This document shows, piece by piece, positions 43,840 through 56,259 of a stretch of DNA of 64,000 nt; position 1 is the stretch's first letter, and each line of letters opens with the position of its first letter. The DNA lies in assembly GCA_022828595.1 (NCBI GenBank), contig JAKGHH010000001.1, positions 206,789,813 to 206,853,812 on the forward strand, in the 5' to 3' direction. The translations under genes were made by a program, and so were the position numbers. The notes beneath the pieces are model-generated. The model saw only the letters and a program-made list of their open reading frames with translations, had not been told where the DNA came from and searched no databases. The stretch is from Nelumbo lutea (lineage: Eukaryota; Streptophyta; Magnoliopsida; Proteales; Nelumbonaceae).

Positions 43840-45340
43840 TGTAATGCTTTTAAAGTATAAATTTTAAATAGAAATCAAGAGTAGAACTTACTTTACTTGT
43901 TTTAAATTTTAATAAATACTTCTTTGTAAACAATATTTCTTATATGGTTTGATGGGAGTGTATTTTTGTTAACAACTAAGACTTTTAACCCATCTTTTGA
44001 AGAAATGTTAAAATAGCTACATATAATTTCCCATGTATAAAGATTACATATTTTAAATATATCTCAACATTTTTTAAAGTTTGTCATTGACTTTTGTTGA
44101 TTGTCATGGCGAAGGAAATTTTATAGGAAATTGTCTCTTCTTAATTTGAAAAGGTAGACAAACTCCAGATGGTGACTTTATGATCCTAGGAATGTAAGTT
44201 GTTTCTCTTATCCAGTTTCCTATAATGATTTTTCTTCAATTTAATTGGTTCAATTTTCATAACAACATTATTGGTACACCAATCTTTAACTTCAGAGAAT
44301 GGAGTGGTAAGGTGGGAAAGTTCAATGAATTTAAATACTTAGGTGGATATAAATTTAATTACTTGATAGTTGTTCAATGTTACCAAGTGTATCTGCACTT
44401 AAATATGTTTGAATATCTCTTGGCAAAAGTTAAAGTATATATGAATTGATGTCATCCACTTCATCATTTCTTGGTGCCAATATTGCTCATTCACAAAGAT
44501 ATTGTTCATGTTGGAACATTATTTCTATGTTTGGGAGTGTCTCTTCAACTAATTGTTGAATTCCTAGGCTATTGTCATTCAATAATACATCTTTTGGTAT
44601 TGAAATCCAATAATTTTCTTTAGATTTTGTGACTGAAATTTTGGGTATGTTACCATTACCAATATTGTGGACCCAACTTGCAAATGAAATGGTATCATTG
44701 CCTATATTTAATTGTTGGTTATCTTGTAGTATTCTCAAGTTTACTTAAAGGTCTATTAATTTGCATTGTGATCATAATTGGGAACTTTGTAATGACGTAG
44801 AAACTGTATCTTGATGGCGACTTTTTAAAATTACTAGTAATATTTGTCTAAAATCCCCACCCAAGACCACTAATTTACTTCCAAAAAGTTTATTAGATGC
44901 ACTTGGATCATTTATCTTCACTAAATCTTTAAGTGTTTTATCTACCACCTCAAAAGATATTGATGAACCATAGGAGCTTCATCCCAAATGATTAAATTTG
45001 TAACTTGTAACAGTTCAATGAGAGCAAAATGATGACTTATGGAACAAATTGAAGTATCATGAAGTCCAATTGGAATTTTAAACCTTGAATTTATAGTCCT
45101 TCCTCCTGGTTGTAGTAAAGAGGCTATTCTAGATGTTGCAACTACTAGGGCAATTTTACGATTAGATTTGAGTTTGACAATCAATGTCTTCCATAAGTAT
45201 GATTTTCTTGTTCCCCCACTACAATATAGAAAGAAGAAACCACTAGTTTTGTTAATATAGCATCAATAATCTTATCATATACCACTTTTTGTTTTATGTT
45301 CAAGATATAGTACATTTTTTCAAATTCAGATTTTAAGCAT
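43840..45340 (-). pseudogene. Helitron Pif1-type helicase relic
   Basis: Minus-strand reading gives Pif1/Helitron helicase motifs in order. A degraded Walker A (GGTRKS in place of GGTGKT) is at about 45210. Then LIVKLKSNRKIALVVATSRI and LLQVTNLIIWDEAPMVHQYL (Walker B, 44942-45184), GGDFRQIL (about 44850), LRILQDNQQLNIGNDTISFA (44690-44738), AILAPRNDEVDDINS (about 44450) and PIMLL...PSP...KRRQFPIK-like sequence (44080-44270). It is heavily mutated. The Rep (HUH) domain and the CTRR/hairpin end were not found. Confidence 0.8.
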
Positions 45341-45397
45341 ATGACATCTGATGTGTGCACAAGCTACATATCATTTCTATTGTTCTATACGAGGTTT

Positions 45398-46706
45398 TGA
45401 TGATGATTTTCAAGATTTCTTACCCTAATTGAGAATGATTTCAGGAAATCAAGAGTGTGGAACAACTTAGGGGGAAGATAGCATAAAGACATGCTGAGAG
45501 GGTGTAAGGAAGCAATTCGACCCATCTAGAAGAAAGACCTAGCTGAGAGTCAAAAGGAGAGCACGTTCGACCCATAAAGAAGCAAAGCCCAATGCAAAAC
45601 TCTATGGGGGACTCTAAGGAGAGAGCCCAGCCGAAACCCTCCAAGGGAAGCATTTCAGCCCACCAAAGTGGGAGGCCCAATTGCAGTCGAATTTGCTGCC
45701 CTAGGGGAGGTTTCCAAAGGCGGCTAACTTTTACAAGAGAGAGGGCCGAAGAGAAGAATATAAAAGGGAAAGAAAAAGGGGAGAAAAGGGTTCGAACCCC
45801 TAAAGGCGAATTGGAGAAGAGAGGCGCTAGAGAAGAAAGAAGAGAAGAACTAGAGAAAGAAGGAGGTTGCTGAATGCGAATTGGAGGAGAATCACATCAA
45901 GTAGATCGAAGATTGAAGCAAGAACTCTAGGTTGTCTTCTTCTTTGGTTTTCCATAATTGGTAACCAAAATTCAGCTAGGGTTTCATGGAATTTTGTCAA
46001 TTAATCTCTCTTTCTTGCTAGTATTCGAATCATGTTTAATGATGATTCAGATCTGTAATTAATTCTCTTTGGTTATTCGATTGTTTGGATTCATTCTTGG
46101 TGTTTTTGATTAGGATTTTAATTGATAGAATAATCTTGGCTGAATTGTTCTTAGTTCTTGGATTGCTTGAGAAAGAATTTAGGTAATCAGATCAGCTGAT
46201 CAAGAAAACTAATCTAATACATCTTAGAGATAATTTGTATGGTTCGGTTGGTGTTCATTCATACCTGAATTGATGCCCTTCGAATTCCTTGTTCTTAAGG
46301 CGTCTATGGGGATTAAATTCTTGATGGAGATATAAGAATTGTCACCCATAGATAGAGTGAGTTGTGCTTGAGAGAGGCTGCTCATTACATTAGGGTTTCA
46401 CCAAACCTTGGCTGAATTCCACATCAGTTGAATAACCTAATGATTTAATTGCTGAACCAAATCTGCTAGTGTTCTCATTCAGCTTTTCTTCTCATTGCAT
46501 GAACGTGGTTTGATATGAAATTGATTAGGATAACTTGCTAATTAGGAATTAGGATTTTGATTTGTTTAGTATTTCGATTTATCAGATAACCAATAACTGA
46601 TTTATTACTAGTAGTAATTGGATCAATCCTCGTGGGAATGATACTCTACTCATCATTGTATTATTTGATCGGCTAGTGCACTTGCTTGTGTAAGCAATAC
46701 ACATCA
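45398..46706 (+). mobile_element. ATH-4 5' LTR
   Basis: It ends ...ACACATCA just before an Asp-type primer site. The start TGATGATG at 45398 is inferred from the TGATG/CATCA terminal repeat and from loss of Helitron similarity. A TATA box AATATAAAAGGG lies near 45757. The last 100 bp resemble the ATH-5 LTR end (GCACTTGC, ACACATCAAG). ORFs here (45592-45873) are low-complexity LTR sequence. Confidence 0.65.
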
Positions 46707-46711
46707 AGTTT

Positions 46712-46729
46712 TGGCGCCGTTGCCGAGGA
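46712..46729 (+). other. ATH-4 primer binding site (tRNA-Asp type)
   Basis: TGGCGCCGTTGCCGAGGA, five bases after the LTR. It differs by one base from the ATH-5 site and is the usual Athila primer site. Confidence 0.85.
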
Positions 46730-46849
46730 TTTATCACAACAATATTAGGAACCAATATTCATTTTTAATCTGATTTTAATTTTGTACATTATGTTTCTGA
46801 TATTTGTATATTAGCCTCTTTATGACTTTGACTTCTATAGTTTATGACA

Positions 46850-48437
46850 TGCAAAAGTAAAACGGAGAGCATCACTTACGATTCCAAGATTGAAAGAACT
46901 CTCCATCTTTGCCTTAGAGCTTTGAAGCAAGTGAGAGCTGAAATTGAAGAGATGGCTAAGAAAAGGACCATGATGGATTATGCCAAACCAACCCTCACGG
47001 GGCTGCCTCAAGCATTGTAAGATCAGCAATAGCTGCCAACAACTTTGAGATCAAACCAGCCATCATTCAAATAATACAGAATACGGTTCAATTCTGCGGC
47101 TTGGCTCATGAAGATCCAAACACTCACATCGCCAACTTCTTGGAAATTTGTGATACATTCAAGCACAATGGGGTTAGTGATGATGCGGTGAGGCTCAGAT
47201 TGTTCCCATTTTCACTAAAGGACAAAGCCAAGACTTGGCTGAACTCTTTATCGGCTGGATCAATAGCAACATGGGATGAAATGGCTAGCTGCTTCCTATC
47301 CAAGTATTTTCCTCCATCCAGGACTGCAAAAGTGAGGAATGATATCACCACCTTCTTTCAGTAGGATGAGGAATCACTCTATGAATCATGGGAGTGTTAC
47401 AAGGAGTTATTGAGAAAGGTCCCTCATCATGGACTTCCCGTATGGCTACAAGTTCAAACATTTTACAATGGGTTGACTGGAGCCAACAAGAATATTATGG
47501 ACACTGCAGCTAGGGGATCCATCAATAACAAGACCCCTGAAGTTGCCCATGCACTCATTGAGGAGATGGCTGCTAACAACTACCAATAGCATTCCGAGAG
47601 AGCCCAAGTTAGGAGATAGTTCAGACTTCATAATGTGGACACCTATACAGCTCTATCTGCGCAAATTAGTGCACTCAGCAAGAAGATAGATGAGATGCAA
47701 ATAGCAGCCATGCATGTTCAAACCGTAACTTGTGAATGGTGTGGGGGAGGTCATATCAGCATTGAATGTCAAGTTGGAAATTAGTTTGTGCAGTCCCCCA
47801 AGCAGGTAGCCTTTGTTGGTAACTTGCAAAGGCAGCAAGGCATTCAGTACCCTCGTGCCTTTAACCCCGGATGAAGGAACAACCCGAATCAGTCTTAGCA
47901 AAATCAAAATGCGGTGAAACCTTTCCCCCAAAATTTCAATCAGCCTAGAAAGAAGACTAACCTAGAGGAGCTGATGACCAAGTTCATAGCAAGTGCAGAA
48001 ACAAGATTTCAGAACCAAGAAGCATCAATGAAGAACTTAGAGAATCAAGTGGGACAGTTGGCACAAATGATATCTGCTAGAGTACCAGGCACTCTACTTA
48101 GCAATACTGAAGTAAATCCAAGAGAGCAGGTGCAGGCCATTACTTTGAGAAGTGGTAAGGAGCTGCAAGAGGTGGAGAAGAAAGCAAGGGCAGAAGACAA
48201 GGTGGATGCAACCCTAGAAACCGAAAAGAAGGAGAAAGAGCAAGTTGATTCAAAGAAGGAGAAAAGCCAACAGCCACAAGTACCATTTCTGAATAGATTA
48301 AAGCAACACAAATTGGAAAAGGAATTCGGTAAGTTTCTTGAAATTTTTAACTGTTTACAAATTAACATTCCTTTTGCTGAAGCTTTAACCCAGATGCCAC
48401 ACTATGCAAAGTTCCTGAAGGAGATATTAGCAAACTA
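46850..48437 (+). pseudogene. ATH-4 gag
   Basis: Starts around KIERTLHLCLRALKQ (about 46885). One base is lost near 46990-47000, then a single frame continues. The capsid is FEIKPAIIQIIQN, GLAHEDPNTHIANFLEICDT, RLFPFSLKDKAKTWLNSL (47044-47364) and LLRKVPHHGLPVWLQVQTF (about 47410). The zinc knuckle is CEWCGGGHISIECQ (about 47733). A Lys/Glu-rich tail (47914-48438) follows. Stops at 47362, 47587, 47782, 47872 and others are mostly former Gln or Trp codons judged against ATH-5. Confidence 0.85.
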
Positions 48438-48999
48438 AAGGAAACTGGGAGATGTGGCTACAATTGCACTAAATGAAGAATTCTCAGAAATCCTCCTCAA
48501 CAAGCTGCCCTAGAAACTGAAAGATCCTGGGAGTTTCATTATTCCTTGCACTATAGGCAGTTTGAAGATTAATAAGGCATTGTGTGATTTAGGAGGTAGT
48601 ACAAACTTGATGCCATATTCGGTTTTTAAGAAATTAGGGTTGGGTGAACCCCAACCCACTAGAGTTGCATTGTAGTTAGTTGATAGATCCATAAAGCATC
48701 ATAGAGAAATCATAGAAGATGTACTTGTTAAAGTAGACAAATTCATTTTTCCAGTTGATTTCATTGTGTTAGACATGCAAGAGGATGTTGATGTCCCTTT
48801 TGTCCTAGGGCGACCTTTCCTAGCTACGGGGAAGGCAATGATTGATGTCCAACAAGGGTAACTCATCCTTAGGATTCAAGATGAGGAAATCATTTTTAAA
48901 ATGTCTGATGCTATGAAACATGCACCTTCTAATGATGATTCCTGTTACATGATTGATGTCATTGATTATGCAGTTGATGGTTGCTTTTAGGTTAGTAGG
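48438..48999 (+). pseudogene. ATH-4 protease
   Basis: In the same frame as gag: GDVATIALNEE, IPCTIGSLKINKALCDLGGS (D-L-G active-site position, about 48580), GRPFLATGKAMIDVQQ and RIQDEEIIFKMSDAMKHAPS. Stops at 48511, 48673, 48859 and 48988. ATH-1 has the same segment nearly intact. Confidence 0.85.
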
Positions 49000-49927
49000 T
49001 TGGCCGACACACTTGAGCTATGCATACAAGAAGGAGAAGCTACAAGTGGAGAAAATGGAGAGGTTCAAAGTATGGCAGCATACTTGAATGCCAATTCACA
49101 GTATCAAGGAAAAGGGTTCCTCAAGTTGGAGAGCTTGGACAGACCGTCAATGCCAGAAAGCAAGCCTTTAATCAAAGAGCCTCCCACCCTTGAGATGAAG
49201 CAACTCCCACCACATTTGGAGTATGCTTTCTTAGAGGCACTATCAGCCCTACCGGTGATCATATCAGTAGCCTTGACCCAATTGCAGATAGAAAAACTGT
49301 TGTGGGTGTTACGGGAACACAAGACTGCTTTGGCTTGGAAGGTAGCAGACATCAAGGGCATCAACCCATCTATATGCACGCACAAAATTTTGATGGAAGA
49401 TGAAAGCAAGCCCTCGGTTCAGCCCCAAAGACGCCTGAACCCGAACATGAAGGAGGTGGTGAAGGCAAAAGTCATCAAGCTGCTAGATGTTGGTATCATT
49501 TATCCGATCTCTGACAGCTCTTGGGTGAGCCCTGTGCAAGTAGTGCCGAAGAAAGGTGGCATGACTGTAGTACCGAATGCAAGGATTGAACTCATACCGA
49601 CTAGGACCGTTACTGGGTGGCGAGTGTGCATTGATTACAGAAAATTGAATGAAGCCACATGCAATGATCATTTCCCTCTCGCCTTCATCGACCAAATGCT
49701 AGAGAGGCTGGCCGGACATGAGTATTATTGTTTCTTGGATGGGTATTCAGGTTATAATCAGATTCTGATTTCACCAAAAGATCAGGAGAAGACCACCTTT
49801 ACTTGCACCTACGGTTCCTCTACTCATTGGAGGATGCCATTCGGGTTATGCAATGCTCCAGCAACTTTTTAGAGGTGTATGATGGCAATATTTTCTAATA
49901 GGGTTGAAAAGTTTATGGGGGTCTTCA
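49000..49927 (+). pseudogene. ATH-4 reverse transcriptase (truncated)
   Basis: Open for 290 codons. The linker includes LELCIQEGEATSGENGEVQ and LEYAFLEALSALPVII. RT follows with RRLNPNMKEVVKAKVIKLLD, YPISDSSWVSPVQVVPKKGG, GWRVCIDYRKLNEAT, DQMLERLAGHEYYCFLDGYS (first catalytic Asp) and MPFGLCNAPATF. A stop at 49870 is shared with ATH-1. It is cut inside the FMDDF box at 49928 by the insertion of a COP-family LTR. Confidence 0.9.
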
Positions 49928-51532
49928 TGTTAGACAATATTGTATGCCCTTAGTTTCAATCAAATTGATGTACTTTATGAGTTTATTGTAAATGAATAAA
50001 AGTGCATATTTGATTCATGTTCCCTTGGTATGTTTCTATGTAATACCCTTAAACTAGACACTTAATGAGACTCGTGTTAGTTTAGAATCTTCATAGCCAG
50101 TGGGTCGGTCTAGGGAGACCTATCCTGACAAGGCTGACACTGTGGTGCCACCAAGTTGGTTGGGGTGGCTTGTCTCAGCTACCGGGGTGAGACCCTAGGC
50201 ACATACAGTGTGGGATTAATTGAATCTTTGAACTGGACCAGATTTCCAGTATTGCCCTGAACCTTGGAGATTGATGGGCAAAACTGGAAAGTTACACCCG
50301 ACCCCTAGACTCGATTATGATACTGCACTAGGTGTCGGATTGGGTTGTCTTTGATATACCAATCAGTGAGATCCTTAGCGGGGGTCAAAACCTGGGTATG
50401 TTGGGACAGTCTGAGAATTCATCTGAGTGGGTGATCATAGTGATAAGATCAGCCCCTTTGTCGGACAAAGGTAATGATTGGGGATGCACTCTCACTAATG
50501 GAAACCAAGACTGCTGACAGCCGATTTCAATCGTTGAGATTTGTTTTGCAAAATATATTTTATATGAGATATAAAAACTATATATATTATGGTTTTGAAA
50601 TGTTTGCAAAAGGTTTTAATTCCTGGGATCCATACTTGAGAGAGTGCAACACTGTTCCTTGCAGCCGAGGGAGAGGTCCTCTCTTGTCGGGCAGTGTATG
50701 ATCATTATGGGCTGAGAGGTTAAGTGTAAGGACATTGAGGATAATACCTGATGGGCTAATCTTGCATCTGCCCACAATCCCTGGGTGTTACAAGGTGGCT
50801 TGGCCTAGGGACCACTTAGGGTAAGTGTTAGGCCCATAAAGCCCATCTGATGGGTTTCAGGGGGTGCACTGTCCATAACAGTGTATTCGGCCAGGCCTTG
50901 TAACAAATGTGGCTGATGTGTAGATCAATGTTTGGGTCCCACGCCATACAAGGAAGCCCAACTGGGCAGTAGTTTGGAAGGTTTAATGAATACATAACCC
51001 TAAATGGGCCTTAAGCCCATTTTGAACTGGGCTAATTTGATTAGTCTTTAAGGGGCAAATTCTGAGATAAGATCAGCTGATAGGATTGGGCCCACACCCT
51101 ATCCACTCAGAGAGTCCAAGATCTAAATGAGATTTAGATTTGGAAACTTCCTAATTAGATTAGGAACTGGCTGATCTAATCTGCAGATAAGATAAGGTTT
51201 ATCACTTATCTTAAAGGGACTTCTAATCCAGATATGATTTAGGTTAACAACTCCTAATGGGATTAGGAGCTGATCCCTTTAAGTCTATAAAAGGAAGAGG
51301 GGGCAGCAGCCTTTAGACACACAATCACCAGCAATAGTCTTGTCTTCAGAGCTAAGATCACAGAGGAGAGAATTCTGCACCCTGCAAATTCTCTCTAGCC
51401 GCCTCCTTCCTGCAGCCGCCGCCTATAACAGTTCGATCTCCATTGCTTGGGAGAAATCAAGATCAGATATTGATTCCAATCTTTTGGAGAAAAGATTGGT
51501 AAGAGTTGTATTCACTAGCCGCCTAGGTGATT
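49928..51532 (+). mobile_element. COP-2 LTR (truncated)
   Basis: Starts TGTTAGACAATATTGTATGCC and follows the COP-1 LTR to beyond the TATA region (CTATAAAAGGAAGAGGG, about 51285). It is cut at 51532 by ATH-5, which leaves the LTR end out of sight. It is inserted in the ATH-4 RT. ORFs at 50332-51552 are LTR sequence. Confidence 0.88.
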
Positions 51533-53108
51533 TGATGTGTGGCTCATTGTGACACTAGCAAGTGCACTAGCCGTTCAAGTAATAAAATAGTGAGTGAAGT
51601 ATCATTCCCACGATGATTTAGGAAACAAGTATCAATACTAAATAGAGTACTTCTTATCTGATTAACAAATAAATCAAAACTTTAATGAAAACTAAAAATC
51701 CTAAATTAAAATCTATCTAAATCATTGGTCCAATTGCCTTCAAATCAGGTTAGAAGAGTAAGCAGTAAATTTCAATCTTAGAATTCAGCAATCTATCAAT
51801 TTGGATCATTCGAATAAATCATAATTGAGTCTTGGTTTGGTGAAACCCCAAGGTCATGAACAGCCTCTCTCAAGCACATGTTCATCCTATGCATGAGTGA
51901 CAATTCTTCTATCTCTAACATGAATCTAATCCCCATGCATGCATTTCTTCAAACACTTCTAAGGAATCAATTCAAAACTGAATTGATCACCAACTGAATT
52001 GTGCAAGTTATCTCTAATCTTGCATCCAATTCAGTTCTTGAATAGTAGATATGAATTCCTAGAGTTTCTCTCAAGCACTCTAGGAATTTCAAGCTTTAGA
52101 TCCATTTGGCCAATCTGAAAATTGCAGATCTGAATTCTCTTTCAAACAATTCAGATCTTGCAATCTCAGATCTGAGAATTCAGATCTGAGTTTTGAAGGT
52201 TAGTTGGGCGAATTAATTTACAAAAACACCCTTATTCAAGAAACTCCAAGTACAATTCATTACCATTCAAATGAATCAAAAAGAATTATATTGCTGAACT
52301 GAAATTTTACAAGCTGAAATACATCAAGGAAGAATGGAAGAAGGAGAAAAAAGAAAGAAAATATAACAAAGAAACAGAATTCAAATTAAAGGAGAATGAA
52401 ACTACAATTGAGTTATTAGAATGATCTTTTAATTACAAACCCCCAATTTCGAACTCACCTTCTCTTTCAGCTTGCTTGTCTTGAACTTCCTTCAGCCCTT
52501 CTTCTTCTTCTTCCTTGCGCCTAACCTTCTTCTCTTCTCTTCTCTCAAGGTGGCCGAACCTCTAAGAGTGGGAGAGCCTTCTTCTCAAGCAATTGAACAC
52601 CTCTCCCCCCTCCTAGAGGCCTCCTTATATAGGTTTTCAAGGGGGCTCTTGCCCCTTCTGGAAGCCTCTAGAATGGGGTGTATTACACCCCTTTCTTGAG
52701 CTTTCTAGAGCTCTCTTGAAAGCTTCCTAAGGGCTGCTATTTGGGCTGCACTTAGGCTCTCCCTTAGCACATGAGAGCTATACATTGAGCTGCTCTTTTG
52801 GGTTGAGAGTGGGCCTTCTTTAAAGGGCCGAATTCTATTCTTAGCTAGGCTTTCTTTTCTTAGGTTTTCTCAAGGAATCCATTTGCTCTCCTTTGGCCGA
52901 AGTGCTCTCTCTTGCTTCCACAACCGGGCTGGGCTGGATTTGGTCTTTTTGAACCTTATTTTCTTGCCTTTTTCCTTCATTTTCTTGGATTAATTACCCC
53001 TGAAAGTTATTCTTAGCATTAAGCTAAATTAAGGCAAAAAGTAATAAAACCGACATAAAAATCCATGCTAAAGTCCTCAAAAATTATAGATAAATTGTAG
53101 GTTCATCA
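51533..53108 (-). mobile_element. ATH-5 3' LTR
   Basis: 1576 bp. Minus-strand start TGATGAACCTACAATTTATC at 53108 and end ACACATCA at 51533. A minus-strand TATA box CCTATATAAGG lies at 52620-52630. It is rich in AGATCTGAATT-type motifs (52090-52195). The plus ORF at 52472-52699 is LTR sequence, repeated at 60618-60896. Confidence 0.92.
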
Positions 53109-53126
53109 AATACCCCCACACTTAAG
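53109..53126 (-). other. ATH-5 polypurine tract
   Basis: Minus-strand AAGTGTGGGGGTATT directly upstream of the 3' LTR start. The same tract lies at 61306-61322 next to the right-hand LTR. Confidence 0.85.
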
Positions 53127-53139
53127 CTTTTGCTTGTCC

Positions 53140-53613
53140 TCAAGTAAAGACATCAGCCATAAATTGAACATTCCCCCCGTTTTGTTCTAATTCAACTGGT
53201 AAATGGCATGCTTTACCAAAGACCAATTTGTAGGGGGACATGCCAATGGGTGTCTTAAATGCAGTTCTGTATGCCCATAATGCATCATCTAATTTGATAG
53301 ACCAATCTTTTCTAGCAGATGCTACGGTCTTTTCCAGAATTCTTTTGAGTTCCCTATTAGCCAACTCCACTTGGCCACTAGTTTGAGGGTGATAAGGGGT
53401 AGCTAATTTATGTGTAATTCCATATTTCTGCATTAACCTTTCAAATTGGCTATTGTAGAAGTGAGTTCTCCTATCACTAATTATAGCTTGCGGAGTGCCA
53501 AATCGGGAGAATATCTTCTTTATGAAGTGTACCACCCTTCTTGAGTTATTTGTGGGTAAAGCCATGGCTTCTACCCATTTGGATATATAGTCAACTGCAA
53601 CGTGGATATGTGC
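53140..53613 (-). pseudogene. ATH-5 integrase (partial)
   Basis: The core starts at [20 protein letters not shown] (about 53590). It continues with [31 protein letters not shown] (about 53390) and [20 protein letters not shown], and ends near [11 protein letters not shown] (53185). The upstream zinc-binding module and first catalytic region are deleted at about 53613. The C-terminal domain is lost at about 53180 through a junction in TTGTTCT. Confidence 0.88.
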
Positions 53614-53615
53614 AG

Positions 53616-55305
53616 CTAGATAATTAGCAAAATCAGCATACCAAGGATATGAGTATTTCTGTATTGAGTACAGCTGCTCATCCGAAATTCTTCTTGAATG
53701 TTGTTGGTTATCTCCTCTTTTGAGCTTACCTTGTCCAACCGGGAGAGATGGTCAGCAACCAGGTTTGCAGCACCCTTCATGTCTCTAATCTCAATGTCAA
53801 ACTCTTGCAATAAAAGGATCCACCTGATCAGTCTTGGTTTTGAGTTTTGCTTGGTAAGCAAGTGCCTTAATTCCGAGTGATCTGTGTAGACAACAACCTT
53901 GGATAATATCAGCTATGAACGAAACTTGTCAAGTGCAAATATTACTGGTAGCAACTCCTTTTCTGTGGTGGTGTAATTGAGTTGGAGTCAAGTCAAGGTT
54001 CTGCTAACATAGTAAATTGGCTGAAAATGTTTGTTCATTCTTTGTCCTAAAATAGCTCGTATAGCAGAATCACTCGCATCACACATTAATTCAAATGGGA
54101 GGGTCCAACCTGGTGCTACCATGATTGGTGCATGGATCAATTTGTCTTTCAAGATGTTGAAAGCATGAAGGCATTCAGTTGAAAATTCAAAAGTCACTTC
54201 CTTTTGAAGCAAGGTAGATAATGGCTTGGCAATTTTTGAGAAATCCTTAATAAACCACCTATAGAATTCGACATGTCCTAAGAAACTTTTCAAAGAACGA
54301 ACAGAAGTTGGGGGTGGCAGTTTTTCAATTGCCTCCACCTTGGCCTTGTCAACTTCTATACCTCTTTGAGAGATCTTGTGTCCAAGCACTATGCCTTCTT
54401 GCACCATAAAATGACATTTCTCCCAATTCAACACAAGATGTGTTTCTTTGCATCTAGTAAGCACTTATTCTAGATTATTCAAACATGCATCAAACGAAGA
54501 GCCAAAAACTAAAAAATCATCCATAAAGATCTCAATAAATTTTCAACCATATCAGAAAATATAGACATCATACATCGCTGAAAGGTAGCTGGGGCATTGC
54601 ATAACCCAAAGGGCATCCTTCGGTATGCAAAGGTTCCATATGGGCAAGTAAAAGTTGTCTTTTCTTGATCTTCTGACGCAATTGGTATCTGGTTATACGC
54701 TGAATATCCATCCAAGAAACAATAATACTCATGCCCGGCTAGCCTCTCCAACATTTGGTCCATAAATGGGAGAGGGAAATGGTCCTTCCGGGTGGCTTCA
54801 TTTAATTTTCTATAGTCAATACACACAGGCCATCCGGTGATGGTTTTATTAGGGATGAGTTCATTTTTCTCATTTGGAACAACAGTCATACCCCTTTCTT
54901 GGGCACAACTTGCACAGGGCTTACCCAAGAACTATCAGAAATAGGATAAATGATCCCAGCATCTAACAACTTAATTATTTCAGCCTTTACCACTTCTTTC
55001 ATGTTGGGGTTCAGGCGCCTTTGGGGTTGAACGGAAGGCTTGCTGTCCTCTTCCATTAAAATTCTGTGAGTGTAGATTGATGGATTAATTCCTTTGATAT
55101 CTTCTACCTTCCAAACTATAGCATTTTTGTGTTGCCGCAGCACTGTTAATAATTTCTCTCTTTCTAAGGGATTCAGTGCTGCGGAAATTATCACAGGGAA
55201 ATCTGATGGTTCCTCAAGGAAAGCATACTCTAAATGGGATGGTAATTGCTTCAGTTCAAGGGTGGGGGGTTCTTGGGGTGATGGCTTACCTGATGGTTTA
55301 GGCAA
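53616..55305 (-). pseudogene. ATH-5 reverse transcriptase and RNase H
   Basis: The linker and RT start lie at 54886-55305 (EYAFLEEPSDFPVIIS, RRLNPNMKEVVKAEIIKLLD). The RT palm is at 54509-54928 (CIDYRKLNEATRKDHFPLPF, YCFLDGYSAYNQIPI, MPFGLCNAPATFQRC), reached by a frameshift near 54890. A second frameshift breaks the second catalytic box near 54515. The connection domain and RNase H lie at 53616-54464 ([75 protein letters not shown]). The domain order is complete but inactive. Confidence 0.9.
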
Positions 55306-56136
55306 TTTGCCTTAGTTCTCTAATTTGAGAAACCCCTTTCCCTTGAATTGTTGCTTATCATTCAGGTATCCTATTATGAGGTTTATTTCTTCATTTTCTC
55401 CTTCTTCAAGTTCTCCCTACTGGAGGCAGAGTTCGAGAGGATCAATTATTCTACTTACCTGGAAGCATTCATCTATTGTCAATTCAATGGCATCAATCAT
55501 AAAACAAGAATCATCAGTAGAGGGTGCATGTTTCATAGCATCAAACATTTTAAAAATTATCTCCTCATCTTGTATCCTAAGGCTGAGTTGTCCTTGTTGG
55601 ACATCAATCATTGCTTTCCCGGTAGCCAGGAAAGGTCTCCTTAGGATAAGCGGGACCTCCACATCTTCTTGCATGTCTAACACAATGAAATCAACTGGGA
55701 AAATGAATGTGTCAACTTTAACTAACACATCTTCTATGATACCCCTAGGATGTTTAATGGATCTATCAGCCAATTATAATGCCACTCTAGTGGGTTGGGG
55801 TTCATTCAACCCCAATTTCTTGAAGATAGAATATGGCATTAAATTGATGTTAGCTCCCAGGTCACATAAAGCTTTTTCAATTTTTAAACTGCCAATGGTA
55901 CAAGGAATAGTGAAACTCCCTCGATCTTTGAGTTTCTGAGGCAGCTTGTTCAGAAGGATAGCGGAACATTCCTCATTTAAAGCAACTGTAGCCACATCTC
56001 CCAGTTTCCTTTTGTTTGCCAATAATTCCTTCAAAAACCTTGCATAGTGTGGCATCTGGGCTAAAGCATCAGCAAAAGGAATATTAATATGTAAACTTTT
56101 AAATATTTCAAGAAACTTACCAAATTCCTTTTCCAA
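55306..56136 (-). pseudogene. ATH-5 gag tail and protease
   Basis: From KEFGKFLEIFKSLHINIPFA (about 56130) through GDVATVALNEECSAI to protease CDLGANINLMPYS (about 55850), and on through GIIEDVLVKVDTFIFPVDF and RPFLATGKAMIDVQQGQLSL (about 55620). A stop at 55774-55776 and one at 55414-55416 break it. Confidence 0.87.
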
Positions 56137-56259
56137 TTTTTGTTGCTTCAGCCTGTTAGGGAATGGAACTTGTGGCTACTGGTCCATCCCTTGTTGTGCT
56201 TCTAGTTGTTCCGTCTTCTGTTGTCCGGTCCCAAGGCTTGTTTCTGCCTTGGGTTCAGC

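Noticed and set aside
45785..45800. GGGTTCGAACCCC, like a tRNA T-arm
   Set aside because: No acceptor stem, D-arm or anticodon arm at the right distance. It is a chance palindrome in the ATH-4 LTR.
52472..52699. A plus-strand ORF found again at 60618-60896
   Set aside because: It is conserved only because both lie in the two LTRs of ATH-5, and it is antisense to the element and low-complexity.
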